Origin: Pseudomonadota bacterium | GTDB taxonomy: Bacteria > Desulfobacterota > Desulfobacteria > Desulfobacterales > RPRI01 | NCBI GenBank assembly: GCA_018817425.1 | Contig: JAHITX010000008.1 | Span: 1-52,597 of the forward strand | Reading direction: 5' to 3' | DNA: 52,597 nt | Shown here: in pieces, positions 44,262 to 52,597 of the stretch | Layout of the letters: every line of letters starts with the position of its first letter | Position numbering within the stretch: position 1 is the first letter of the stretch | Made by a program: the position numbers and the translations under genes | Notes under the pieces: model-generated | Told to the model about the DNA's origin: nothing | Database searches by the model: none | Seen by the model: the letters and a program-made list of their open reading frames with translations, nothing else

Positions 44262-44673
44262 TTTTCAGTCATCTTAAAAAGGCATCTTAAATATTTATTA
44301 TCTGTTAGGCCTATAGCAGGTATAAAAATAAATCTCATAGACGGATAATTCAAGCGTATAAATCTGATCGGTTCTTTGTTCGATCAGCCTGCAATTATAC
44401 ATGCTTGATCTCTCCCCTTGTGCCTTCTGAAGAAAAAAAGTGGGTATCTATCCGTTAAGGGAGAAGTGTTTGCTTTAATATATTTTATTTTTATAAATAC
44501 TTAACGATGCCTTTTTTTGCCCAAATGTCAGCTATTTATATTTTCCCATCGTTTTTGTTTTTCCTAAAATGTGTTATTTTCTTATTCAAGCATGACGCAA
44601 CTTATTGTAATCAATTCACATAAAAATTCCTTGTCATATAGACGAGTTAGGTTCAGTTAATTTTGGGGAAAAC
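44262..44673. other. intergenic region with two hairpins
   Basis: 412 bp between csp and rmuC. It contains CTGATCG...CGATCAG (near 44365..44388) and TCTCCCCTT...AAGGGAGA (near 44411..44466), neither followed by a T-run. Possibly a small RNA or mRNA structure; no known RNA family recognised. Promoter of rmuC not obvious. Confidence 0.4.
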
Positions 44674-46017
44674 ATGACCGATATACTGCTTATTCTGGTT
44701 TGCCTGCTTGGTATCTTATCTTTAATTCTTATTATTCTCATTTTAAAACGCAAGCCGGAAGATATACAAATAAAGCTTAAAAATAATTTTGAAGAACTTG
44801 AAAAACATGTGGCAAATATTGAAAGCATCGTAAAAAAAGAATTTTTCGAAAACCGTAAAGAATTTTTCGACAATTCTAAATCTGCCCGTGAAGAACAGGG
44901 CGCTTCATTGAAGGACTTTGGCGATTCACTATCAAAACGAATAGCCGAAATAGCAGGCATGCAGAAAAACCAGCTTGATACCTTTTCAAAACAACTTCTT
45001 GATATGACAAGATTAAACGAGGAAAAGCTTGAGTCTATGCGGCTTACAATGGAATCACGCTTAAGTACCATGCAGGAAGAAAACAGTAAAAAGCTTGAAC
45101 TAATGCGAGCCACCGTTGACGAAAAACTTCATAATACTCTTGAAACACGCCTTGGAGAATCCTTCAAGCAGGTTAGCGAGCGCCTTGAACAGGTTTACAA
45201 AGGCCTTGGAGAAATGAGAAGTCTTGCAACCGGTGTTGGTGATTTAAAAAAGGTGCTCACAAATGTTAAAACCCGCGGAACCTGGGGAGAAATTCAGCTT
45301 GGCGCACTTCTCGAGCAAATTCTTTCACCCGAACAGTACGAAGCAAATGTTGCAACTAAAAAAGACAGCCGGGAAAGAGTGGAATTTGCCATAAAACTTC
45401 CAGGCCAAGACCCTACAGGACACCATGTTGTCTGGATGCCTATAGATGCAAAATTTCCGCTGGAAGATTATCAGCGTCTTCTTGATGCTCAGGATGCCGC
45501 CGATAAAGATCTTGTCGAAAGATCTCTTAAAAATCTTGAAATAAGAATAAAGGCCGAAGCAAAAGATATAAGAGATAAATATTTATGCCCTCCCGATACA
45601 ACCGATTTCGCCCTTATGTTTATTCCTACAGAAGGCCTGTATGCTGAGATAATCCGGCGACCCGGGCTATGTGATATCTTACAGCGGGAGTATAGAATTG
45701 TGGTTACAGGGCCCACGACCCTTGCTGCTTTATTAAACAGTCTGCAGATGGGATTTAAAACTCTTGCGATTGAAAAACGTTCAAGTGAGATCTGGCAGCT
45801 TTTGGGAGCCGTTAAATCCGAGTTCAGAAAATTCGGTGATGTTCTGGCAAAAACCAAAAAGAAGCTTGATGAAGCTTCAAAAACCATTGAAAGCGCCGAA
45901 ACAAGAACCCGCGCCATTGAGCGCAGCCTTAGGTCAGTACAGGAAACCCCTTCACCGTCTTCGGAATTGCCTGGATGCGAAACAAATGAAGGATCTATAG
46001 AAGTAGTAAGCGACTAA
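44674..46017 (+). CDS. rmuC: DNA recombination protein RmuC
   Basis: A 447-residue protein with an N-terminal membrane helix (about residues 3-26), a long coiled coil (about 30-190) and the RmuC nuclease-fold domain: TRGTWGEIQLGALLEQILSPEQYE near 205, VEFAIKLPG, PIDAKFPLEDYQRL and FIPTEGLYAEI near 315. It limits DNA inversions at short repeats. GGGGAAAA before the ATG. Full length. Confidence 0.95.
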   Translation: MTDILLILVCLLGILSLILIILILKRKPEDIQIKLKNNFEELEKHVANIESIVKKEFFENRKEFFDNSKSAREEQGASLKDFGDSLSKRIAEIAGMQKNQLDTFSKQLLDMTRLNEEKLESMRLTMESRLSTMQEENSKKLELMRATVDEKLHNTLETRLGESFKQVSERLEQVYKGLGEMRSLATGVGDLKKVLTNVKTRGTWGEIQLGALLEQILSPEQYEANVATKKDSRERVEFAIKLPGQDPTGHHVVWMPIDAKFPLEDYQRLLDAQDAADKDLVERSLKNLEIRIKAEAKDIRDKYLCPPDTTDFALMFIPTEGLYAEIIRRPGLCDILQREYRIVVTGPTTLAALLNSLQMGFKTLAIEKRSSEIWQLLGAVKSEFRKFGDVLAKTKKKLDEASKTIESAETRTRAIERSLRSVQETPSPSSELPGCETNEGSIEVVSD

Positions 46018-46048
46018 GTACTCCATTTCATAATTTTGGTGCCATATC

Positions 46049-46082
46049 GACCATGAGACTGTGGCATAATAGTCTCATGGTC
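46049..46082. terminator. 12-bp perfect hairpin between convergent genes
   Basis: GACCATGAGACT, a ten-base loop, AGTCTCATGGTC. It lies between the 3' ends of rmuC and the Rieske-like gene. No T-run follows on either strand, so it may be a rho-independent-like barrier or an mRNA 3' stabiliser rather than a classic terminator. Confidence 0.5.
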
Positions 46083-46142
46083 AAAATGAAAAATACGTAA
46101 CCGAATTTATGAAACTCTGCTAAAGCTCCGATAAAGTAACTG

Positions 46143-46565
46143 TCAGCTTATTGCTGCCGTTAATTTATCTCCGTCCACATTGGCAGTATATTGTGTTACC
46201 GGATGAGGAGCAGGACCATAAATTTTATTTCCGCTAAAATCATATGTGGACTTGCTTACGCTGCAACATTGAACAGTATTTGTCCCAGGAACAGGATCAA
46301 GGCGGCGGTGTCCTACATGCGAGCAGCGGTTCTTGAAAACATGATATTTTTTGTCTTCTCCAAGAAATACAAGTATTCGTACCGGAAGGTCTTTTCCTTC
46401 CAGACGCACAGCACCGCCAGGTTGTTTAAGCTCAGGAGCTTTATTTAAGTCAAGAGTAAGTTTGCCGCCGGAATAGCTCCAGCAAGTTGAGTCTTTGGGC
46501 TCAGATGTTACAGGACGGCCCAGCATACGTTGGAAGAAACTTCTTTTCAAAATTTTGACATCCAT
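46143..46565 (-). CDS. Rieske-fold protein with a missing cluster ligand
   Basis: A 140-residue protein with a Rieske-like layout. First ligand pair C81-x-H83 in NRCSHVGHRRLD is intact; the second pair should be C-x2-H, but the sequence reads QCCSVSKSTYDFSG, with C101 and serine at the expected histidine position (104). So either the [2Fe-2S] cluster has a different ligand set or it has been lost. No membrane helix or signal peptide is evident. GGAGAA before the ATG. Partner and role unknown. Confidence 0.75.
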   Translation of the reverse strand: MDVKILKRSFFQRMLGRPVTSEPKDSTCWSYSGGKLTLDLNKAPELKQPGGAVRLEGKDLPVRILVFLGEDKKYHVFKNRCSHVGHRRLDPVPGTNTVQCCSVSKSTYDFSGNKIYGPAPHPVTQYTANVDGDKLTAAIS

Positions 46566-46643
46566 ATTTTTTCTCCTTTAACCCCGATTTGCTTTGATGT
46601 TTAGACGATAAGGTAACAGTATAAATTTATTGTTTCCAATGAA

Positions 46644-47072
46644 TCATTTGCTTTTTTTCGCAATTTTTTCTTTAATCCCGGAATCAAATTTTTCTTTGTT
46701 GATTATAAATCTCTCATGTTTTCCTTTTGCTATCATATCTATATCATCATACGCCTCTACTTCAAAAACCAAGCGTCGTCTGTCGACCTCGATAAGTTTT
46801 ACTTTCGCTGTTGCTTCAAATCCTGCCGGAGTTGCAGCAGTATGCTTTAAATCAAAATGCGTACCCACAGTCTGTTCAGCCGGCCAGTCAAGATAAGGAT
46901 TTAAGGCCTTAATACATGCCCACTCTAAAAACCCAACCAGAAATCCTGTGGCAAATACTTCCGGCATTTGCTGGAATTCTTCAGATTCAGGATAAAGAGC
47001 CGGGACAAGCTTTGATTTTGAAATTTGGAATTTAAATTCGTATTCAATTCCGGGTTTCAGTGTATCTTTCAT
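46644..47072 (-). CDS. hotdog-fold thioesterase, FlK-like
   Basis: A 142-residue hotdog-fold protein. THFDLKHTAATPAGF...EVDRRRLVFEVEAYDD...IAKGKHERFI follows the signature of fluoroacetyl-CoA-type thioesterases (hotdog family with T/E/H site), most of which act on other short acyl-CoAs. The glutamate in FLEWACIKAL near residue 50 and histidine in LKHTAATP near 77 are likely active-site residues. GGAGACTG before the ATG. Confidence 0.88.
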   Translation of the reverse strand: MKDTLKPGIEYEFKFQISKSKLVPALYPESEEFQQMPEVFATGFLVGFLEWACIKALNPYLDWPAEQTVGTHFDLKHTAATPAGFEATAKVKLIEVDRRRLVFEVEAYDDIDMIAKGKHERFIINKEKFDSGIKEKIAKKSK

Positions 47073-47531
47073 TTACAGTCTCCAGTTTATTACTTTTGTT
47101 GAACATAATCAGGATATAATGGAAACATTTAACCCCGCTTTACCTGCAAAACCTTTATGAGGGTAACTTGCCGGAGAAATCGGGTTAATTATAAGATACT
47201 GAAGTATCTGTTTTTCGAATAGTTATATCTTTACAGCAATTTTTCTTTAAAATCAAATATGTTTACATTCAAAAAAGCACCGTTTACCAAGTTGCAGTAT
47301 TTTTATTCTTTTTTTTGGTTCATGTCTCGATTTCTAAAGCTTTCCATGTTCTGTGAGCACTGGGTCTAATTTCCTGCAAGTGAAAATCATAGAAACATTC
47401 GTTTCACTTTCTCCGTGTCGCTGCAAAAACATCTTTCCCTTTCCCATTTAAGTCGAATACCCGAAACCAGCCGTTAAAGACTGCAAATAAAACTACTCTC
47501 AGCATTAATTCGTTGGTTGCATTTTGTGGTT
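47073..47531. other. intergenic region
   Basis: 459 bp with short open frames only; one on the minus strand reads past the transglutaminase stop and has no family match. No repeat, RNA gene or promoter recognised. Confidence 0.5.
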
Positions 47532-48113
47532 CTATGACTTTTTTATCATGGCAATATCCGGGAGATTTGCAAAAACTTGTGCCCATCCGTTGGACCGAGT
47601 AAGACAATCCAAAACGATTGGGACAGGATCTGGCCAGATCTCATAAAAATCAAACTCCCCGTCAGCTTGCGGATAAAAGGCCAACATCTCCTTAGGCGGG
47701 CAGAATTGAGCATCAACACCGGGTTTGTTCCCTCTGGCATCAATTCTATACCAACCTAATTCAGGCAGGTGCACAGCATTCAAGCCGTGTAGAGTAAAAC
47801 CGTTACCATCGTCGCGGCTAAGGCGTTGGTAACATAAACCGGCAGGAATACTGTTGGCACGTAGTAATGCGGCAAGAAGATGGCTTTTTGCAAAACACCA
47901 TCCCGTGCCTTCAATCATAACCTCCGATGCCAGGCAAGTAGTGATATTAGCCTCGTAATCACCACTATGCTGGATATGGTCGCGTACCCACTCAAAACAA
48001 ATCCTTGCGATTTCTATAGGACTTGAAGTGTCCGCCGAAAGAGCCTTGGCATGGTTAAGAATCACCGGTATCTGCCAATCAATTATATCAGTCGGTCTAA
48101 GGTACATCTCCAT
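47532..48113 (-). CDS. transglutaminase-like cysteine protein
   Basis: A 193-residue protein of the transglutaminase/protease-like superfamily with a full catalytic triad: C73 in GTGWCFAKS, H109 in TLHGLNAV, D125 in YRIDARG. Members act as peptidases, peptide-N-glycanases or cross-linking enzymes; no signal peptide is evident, so it is probably cytoplasmic. Weak AGGATT site before the ATG. Function beyond the fold unknown. Confidence 0.88.
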   Translation of the reverse strand: MEMYLRPTDIIDWQIPVILNHAKALSADTSSPIEIARICFEWVRDHIQHSGDYEANITTCLASEVMIEGTGWCFAKSHLLAALLRANSIPAGLCYQRLSRDDGNGFTLHGLNAVHLPELGWYRIDARGNKPGVDAQFCPPKEMLAFYPQADGEFDFYEIWPDPVPIVLDCLTRSNGWAQVFANLPDIAMIKKS

Positions 48114-48206
48114 ATCTTAATCCTACTCAGAAAGTATTTCTTACCTGACGGCGTGAAGCATATCAGAACATTGGTCGGGTAAAGAAAGTGGTTTTCTTTT
48201 GATGTA

Positions 48207-48332
48207 TTATTCGAATACTGGTTGCATAAAGCTACGTTCAATGCTTTTAATGCAACGAATCTCTTCTTTAAATTTAAATGCCTTTTGGCAATCTTCTTCC
48301 TGAGATATTTTCATTCTGTACTCAAGTAGCAT
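48207..48332 (-). CDS. possible 41-residue ORF, unknown
   Basis: In the 346-bp gap before the transglutaminase gene a minus-strand frame reads MLLEYRMKISQEEDCQK and so on to MQPVFE. Composition is protein-like and charged, but there is no clear ribosome binding site and no recognised family, so it may be a remnant of a longer gene or chance. Confidence 0.25.
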   Translation of the reverse strand: MLLEYRMKISQEEDCQKAFKFKEEIRCIKSIERSFMQPVFE

Positions 48333-48459
48333 GTAACCATTGCATCCATTTACAGTTCATTTTGAAAAGATACCGGTGCTTTTGAGCGGGTGCGGCTTTT
48401 TGCTTCTTTTCCCTCCGTTTTAGTTAGATTTTTATGTCCAAAAAATCAGGGGATGCACA

Positions 48460-49176
48460 TTACTTTTCAGCACATAATACCTTCATCCAGTTAAAAGATT
48501 TTACCGGCAAAACAGTAATATTTTTAAATCCTGCATTCTTACATAGTTGAGACCACATTTCAAAATTTATGCAATATTCGCCATCATTTGAAATATGCTT
48601 TTTCCCATTATTATACATCCTTATAAATGCATCTGCACCACCATCTTGAAGTGCTAATGATAATTCTTCTTTTAAATAGTCCAGTATATGCCTTAACCTT
48701 TTAATATCAACTAATTCACCGCTTGTATCGACATCCAAATCTCCTATTACAAATCTCCCATTTGGTTTCAATAGTTTGTAAATTTTATTTAAGGCCTGTT
48801 GCTTATCTTTGACATGATGCAATGTTACAGTGGAAGCAATTATTTCAAATGTGGAATCTTCAAACTCTAAAGTTGCGGCGTCTCCCAGTTTGGTCTTTAC
48901 TCGGCTGGAAAGATTTAGTGTGTCAATTTTCTCTTTCCAGATGTTAAGCATATCTTCTGACAGATCAATCCCATTTATTGTACATTTCGCTGCTTCAAGG
49001 AATTTTAAACTCAGGAGGCCTGTACCGCATCCAACATCAAGAATGCGTTCCCCATCTTTTACATTTGACATTTCTACAGCAAGATCAAGCATCTCATGAT
49101 GTCTCTTGAGTTTGCCCAAAGTTTGATCATAATCATTTGACCATTCTTTAAACCATTTTTGCGTTGATTTGGTCAT
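48460..49176 (-). CDS. class I SAM-dependent methyltransferase
   Basis: A 238-residue methyltransferase with motif I ILDVGCGTG at residues 45-53, the acidic GIDLS loop and the post-I segment LGDAATLEF. The TVTLHHVKDK stretch is typical of the UbiE/small-molecule group. Substrate unknown. AAGGAGA before the ATG. It stands alone between two large gaps. Confidence 0.88.
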   Translation of the reverse strand: MTKSTQKWFKEWSNDYDQTLGKLKRHHEMLDLAVEMSNVKDGERILDVGCGTGLLSLKFLEAAKCTINGIDLSEDMLNIWKEKIDTLNLSSRVKTKLGDAATLEFEDSTFEIIASTVTLHHVKDKQQALNKIYKLLKPNGRFVIGDLDVDTSGELVDIKRLRHILDYLKEELSLALQDGGADAFIRMYNNGKKHISNDGEYCINFEMWSQLCKNAGFKNITVLPVKSFNWMKVLCAEK

Positions 49177-49534
49177 ATTGTCTCCTTATGTCAAGCAAAA
49201 ACGTGTAAAATATAATTCAAATATAATCAGTTGTTTATATTCTTCGCCAAATTGAGAGAACAGCTCTATTGCTGTACTTTTGGTAATGCGCATTTTGCTT
49301 CCGGCGGTTCTCTCATGCGGCGAACTCTTTATCTAATCGTTACGTTTATCCGGCATCCCAACTATTAGCTGACCGCCACATCATTCCTTATCCAGATTAA
49401 AGAATTCAGAGAGAAGCCCTTAAATTGTCCCTCCCGGAGTTGTTTCGCTCCAACGCCCATCCACGGGCTTTCTCGCCGAAAATGCTCAAAGCAGTATTTG
49501 CTTTGATGTAATTAAAGTTTATATCTGTTTGATG

Positions 49535-49735
49535 CTAATCTGTATCCGTTTTTAAACGGCTTGAATCAAACGGTTTATTGTTTTTAAGCATAGTCCATGC
49601 AATCACTAATAACCTGGCTGCCAATTTTACCCGCATTTTTGTCCGGATACCCCGTTCCTTTTGACGGCCTTCCAACATGTTATAAAAAACAGTTTCTTGA
49701 GTTTGCCCCGGATTGTCAACTTGATTATATTTTGT
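49535..49735 (-). pseudogene. C-terminal remnant of an IS110-family-like transposase
   Basis: A 67-codon open frame with no intact N-terminal part. It ends in NMLEGRQKERGIRTKMRVK then LAARLLVIAWTMLKNNKPFD, which looks like the C-terminal tail of IS110-family transposases (K.ARKLL.IAW.ML...PFD). An in-frame stop lies directly upstream and the DEDD and Ser domains are absent, so it is a decayed copy. The 601-bp gap 49177..49777 otherwise shows nothing else. Confidence 0.45.
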
Positions 49736-49777
49736 CTATACCATGTACTGAACACGGGCTCTATTATCAAACTTGAT

Positions 49778-50683
49778 TTAATACAATAACCGGTAAATTG
49801 CCTTCAGGCCTGCAATGTCAGTTACTTCGTAAAGGCCGTTGTTAGTGCCGAATATAAGGCCTTTTTTTTGCAGGCTTTTCAGCGAATCTGTAATTGCCTT
49901 TAAATTATCCGGCTCATTTGCTCTAACTGTATCTTCAATATCAATGCTTCCCCACAGGCAAATCCTGTCTCCATATTCTTCCTGTAGTTTGGCAGTATCC
50001 ATGCCGCATCGTTTTTCTATACATTGCATGCCATCAAAATTTAGATCAATCAGGTCGGGAATAATTTCCTGATAGTCGCCGTCTGAATGAAAGAAAGCAA
50101 AAAGGCCCAGGCGCTTGATTTCTTCAACTTGTCTTGCAAGAGAAGGAAAAAAATATTCCCGGAGAATTTTTGGATTTACTAAAAGCCCTTTGGCATATGC
50201 AACATCGTCAGCAAGTATAATACCGTCAATACCCTTTTGTGCAACTTCTTTAAACATTGAAACATTTAGCTTTTCCACTTCATCAATAAATTCCAGAAGA
50301 GTTTGAGGCGATTTTCTTATAATTTTTAAAAAATCCGCCCATCCGTGTATCTTCATGCCTGTTTCCAACGCACCGTTAATAAGAGCAAAAGTAAACAGAG
50401 AAGTGTTGTTGCACCATTTGTCAATATCTGGCCAGTCTGAATCACCCTGGCTTGGAAGCTTTTCTTTTCCGTATTTAAAAACAGGTGAAACAGTAATAAT
50501 ATCGAGTCCGATTTGATTGGCAAATAAAAGTCTTTCATCAAAACCGACATTGGTGCAATTTAATTCGCGGCTTATTACAGCATCTGCTATGCAAAGTTCG
50601 CCTCTTGGAATTCTGTCTGTTGCTTCATGACGGATTGTTTTTTGCACTCTTTGGCAAGAGTTGTAAGATAAATTTTGTTCCAT
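49778..50683 (-). CDS. uroporphyrinogen decarboxylase-like / corrinoid methyltransferase-fold protein
   Basis: A 301-residue TIM-barrel protein with URO-D family blocks: HEATDRIPRGELCI near 18, FFHSDGDYQEIIPDLIDLNFDGMQCIEK near 197-224 and LWGSIDIEDT near 245. True HemE has conserved arginines that are not seen here, and HSDG resembles the zinc site of MtaA/MtbA-type methyltransferases, so a corrinoid-protein methyl transfer role is more likely. No corrinoid protein gene is adjacent. Stop of the TolC gene is 5 bp upstream, so the two are probably co-transcribed. Confidence 0.8.
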   Translation of the reverse strand: MEQNLSYNSCQRVQKTIRHEATDRIPRGELCIADAVISRELNCTNVGFDERLLFANQIGLDIITVSPVFKYGKEKLPSQGDSDWPDIDKWCNNTSLFTFALINGALETGMKIHGWADFLKIIRKSPQTLLEFIDEVEKLNVSMFKEVAQKGIDGIILADDVAYAKGLLVNPKILREYFFPSLARQVEEIKRLGLFAFFHSDGDYQEIIPDLIDLNFDGMQCIEKRCGMDTAKLQEEYGDRICLWGSIDIEDTVRANEPDNLKAITDSLKSLQKKGLIFGTNNGLYEVTDIAGLKAIYRLLY

Positions 50684-50688
50684 AAATA

Positions 50689-52314
50689 TTATTTCCTTTG
50701 CTCTTTTAATAGCGTAACAGTTTCTTTGCCGGGGACAGAAATGCCTTTGCGTTCGAGCAGTGAACCATCCAGCCGGTATAGGTCGACCAGTGCCTGAAGG
50801 TAGTTTGCAAGAGCCCTGACTTCTGCTATCCTGCTTGCCAAAAGATCCCGCTGAGCCTGAGCGACAAGAAAGCTGGTTGATTTTCCTACTCTAAGTTTTT
50901 CGGTTTCGATACGATGTTTTTCCTCATTAAATCTACGTGTAGCCGTAGATGCGGCGATCTGTTTTTTGCTGCGTTTGACTTCAATGTATGCTGTGTGTAC
51001 ATCAACTTCAACAAGCTGTGAAAGGTTTTCAAGCGCTTTTCCTGACTGCTCACGGCCTATCAACGCTCGCTGGTGCTGAGCCTTTGCATCCCGGTTAAAC
51101 AGGGGATAATTGAATCGAATGCCTGCAAGGGCGTCATAGCTGTCTTTATCAAGACTGCTAATGGATTTGCCGAATGAATTTGCGTAACCGCTTTTACCAA
51201 GTGTTACAAAAAGATCCATTAGTGGAAGCAACCCGTTTTTAGTTTGGACAAGATCTAAATCACCGCGCAGAATTTTTAACCTGGCTTCGTTTAAAATTGG
51301 ACTCATACGCATTGACACGGCTACATGAAGCTCAATATTTTCAAGTTTGATATCAGGCAGGGTTGGCTGATAGATTAGATTGATTTCCCGCGTCCACAGA
51401 CCGGGGCCCGCAGGATTCAGTAGTCGCAGCAGTTTTAAACGGGTAGTTTCTTTATTGCTTCCGGCATCAATCAGTGCCTGTTCTTGTCCGGCAACCTCGG
51501 CTTGAACAGCTGCTAATTCAGACTTGGCCAATCGGCCGACCTCGATCAGTTCTTTTGTTTCATTTAGCTGCTGACGGGCCACCTTAAGGGATTCTTCAAC
51601 AATCTCGATCTGACGTCCGGCAAGTGCATAATCCCAAAAGGTTTGTTCCACTTCAGCTATCAGAGATTCTGTAAAACCTCTCAATTCGTATTCGGACATG
51701 CGCGTATCAAGGCGAGCCTGTTGCAATCGGGCGAGGTTGACATCCGTTCCGTAACCTTTGAGAAGTGCCTGAGTAATTGTCATCCCTAAACGGGTTGAGT
51801 AAAAGTTGTCCTGATACAAGGTGGAAGCCGTCCGTTGCGTACTTCCCTCTATGGCAACTGTTGTGCCGGTAGAAAAAAACTTTTCAAGAGAAATAACACC
51901 GTCTGTAGTATCTCTGGTGAAACTCTCGGTTTCAGAACCGGATCTTGCAAGGCGTTCTGCTTCCTCTCTTCCGATAGAAAGTTCTGCATTTGTTTCCGGA
52001 TCGAACACAGCTTTTTCCTGATCTTCAAAAGTACTTTTAATCGAAGGATTCAATCTTTCCACTACGAGTGAACGGTTGTTTTCAAGTGAAAGTAAAATAG
52101 CCTCGGTGAGGGTGATTTTTAAGGAAGAAGACAGTACTGTTTGCAATGTAATTTCTTCCCGTTTTCCAATGGGTTCGGGTTGAACATACATTGATGTATC
52201 GTACTGTACATCCGTTTCTTCTGCTGCTTGTGCAATCCATTTTTCAAACAGGGCAAAATTTGCAGATGTCAGCAGTAATCCGCTGAGTGCAAGAATTTTA
52301 AAAATATGGCGCAA
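50689..52314 (-). CDS. TolC-family outer membrane protein
   Basis: A 541-residue outer-membrane efflux protein with a signal peptide (residues 1-30) and two OEP repeats: long helical segments such as LTEAILLSLENNRSLVVERLNPS near 73 and LARLQQARLDTRMSEYELRG near 200, then the second repeat ending in VRALANYLQALVDLYRLDGSLL. It forms the outer channel for type I secretion or efflux; no pump genes are adjacent. The start is TTG at 52314, since no ATG lies between the upstream in-frame stop and the signal peptide. Precedes the UroD-like gene by 5 bp. Confidence 0.9.
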   Translation of the reverse strand: MRHIFKILALSGLLLTSANFALFEKWIAQAAEETDVQYDTSMYVQPEPIGKREEITLQTVLSSSLKITLTEAILLSLENNRSLVVERLNPSIKSTFEDQEKAVFDPETNAELSIGREEAERLARSGSETESFTRDTTDGVISLEKFFSTGTTVAIEGSTQRTASTLYQDNFYSTRLGMTITQALLKGYGTDVNLARLQQARLDTRMSEYELRGFTESLIAEVEQTFWDYALAGRQIEIVEESLKVARQQLNETKELIEVGRLAKSELAAVQAEVAGQEQALIDAGSNKETTRLKLLRLLNPAGPGLWTREINLIYQPTLPDIKLENIELHVAVSMRMSPILNEARLKILRGDLDLVQTKNGLLPLMDLFVTLGKSGYANSFGKSISSLDKDSYDALAGIRFNYPLFNRDAKAQHQRALIGREQSGKALENLSQLVEVDVHTAYIEVKRSKKQIAASTATRRFNEEKHRIETEKLRVGKSTSFLVAQAQRDLLASRIAEVRALANYLQALVDLYRLDGSLLERKGISVPGKETVTLLKEQRK

Positions 52315-52549
52315 GAAATTCCAGCCTTTCTGAATATGAATTTGGTACTTTTATTAAACGATATCAAACATATTATCATATAAAATTTTTAAAACACTAA
52401 AACAACAAAATTATTTTGCATATGCTATATATAATATTTGAAGGGTTACAATAGTTGATAAACCATAAAGTAATCAGTCCCAAGCAATTTTGGTTGCAAT
52501 ATTTACCCCGAAAGTGCAAAATCCTATATAACATAAATACCATAAATTA

Positions 52550-52597
52550 GAGCCACTTTCAAAACGTTTCAGTTTGGTCAAGGTCAAGGCGGGGGAA
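52550..52597 (+). repeat. MITE-like palindromic element, copy E (cut by window end)
   Basis: First 48 bp of another copy, starting GAGCCACTTTCAAAACG. The window ends inside it. The preceding gap 52315..52549 is AT-rich and should contain the tolC promoter; nothing specific was recognised. Confidence 0.88.

Noticed and set aside
47404-47607. 67-codon minus-strand frame overlapping the end of the transglutaminase gene
   Set aside because: It lies largely in another frame of a clear gene, has no family match and no ribosome binding site.
49177-49530. Integron attC sites around the transglutaminase and methyltransferase genes
   Set aside because: Large gaps flank single minus-strand genes, but no pair of attC core sites (RYYYAAC and GTTRRRY) or integrase could be identified.

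Overview
The window is AT-rich, densely coded bacterial DNA without rRNA, tRNA or a CRISPR array. Gene content points to an anaerobic, Gram-negative member of the Desulfobacterota, probably Desulfobacterales. Supporting genes are a membrane Fe-S oxidoreductase of the ETF:(methyl)menaquinone oxidoreductase type, a Tat-exported DUF362 protein, a PEP-CTERM protein with a sigma-54-type promoter, mobB, PlsY, TolC and the phoH-pgpH-ybeY operon. The assignment is an inference from gene families only.

Layout. 0.1-9.2 kb: mobB operon, exported DUF6599-like/DUF362 pair, PEP-CTERM gene with a long regulatory region, elongation factor G and two small conserved genes. 9.3-20.2 kb: a one-strand accessory island holding cardiolipin synthase, an MFS carrier, a type I restriction-modification operon (hsdM, BRO-domain gene, hsdS, hsdR) interrupted by a REP-associated tyrosine transposase (RAYT) and its remnant, a Cdd1-like protein and a BrnT/CopG toxin-antitoxin pair. 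20.6-26.2 kb: plsY, a four-PAS hybrid histidine kinase and two exported proteins with duplicated 5' regions. 26.3-46 kb: mostly core genes (dacB, dtd, elbB, the ETF-type oxidoreductase, ybeY, pgpH, phoH, cvpA, mazG, hisHF, an SDR, glnS, csp, rmuC), plus a nucleotidyltransferase module. 46-52.6 kb: loosely packed, mostly minus-strand genes (degenerate Rieske protein, thioesterase, transglutaminase-like protein, methyltransferase, UroD-like protein, TolC) with a transposase remnant.

Repeats are the most striking feature. (1) A 142-143 bp, almost wholly palindromic MITE-like element has five copies, three complete with 4-bp target duplications; the window starts and ends inside copies. (2) REP hairpins with a GTAG foot and covarying stems lie in frame inside hsdM, inside the RAYT gene and inside its remnant. 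(3) A C5/G5 inverted-repeat element occurs once empty and once around a DUF559 endonuclease fragment. (4) A separate GCCGGA hairpin lies before the SDR gene.

The best candidates for new biology are the translated REP elements within the restriction operon, the sigma-54 promoter with spaced repeat sites at the PEP-CTERM gene, and the palindromic MITE family.
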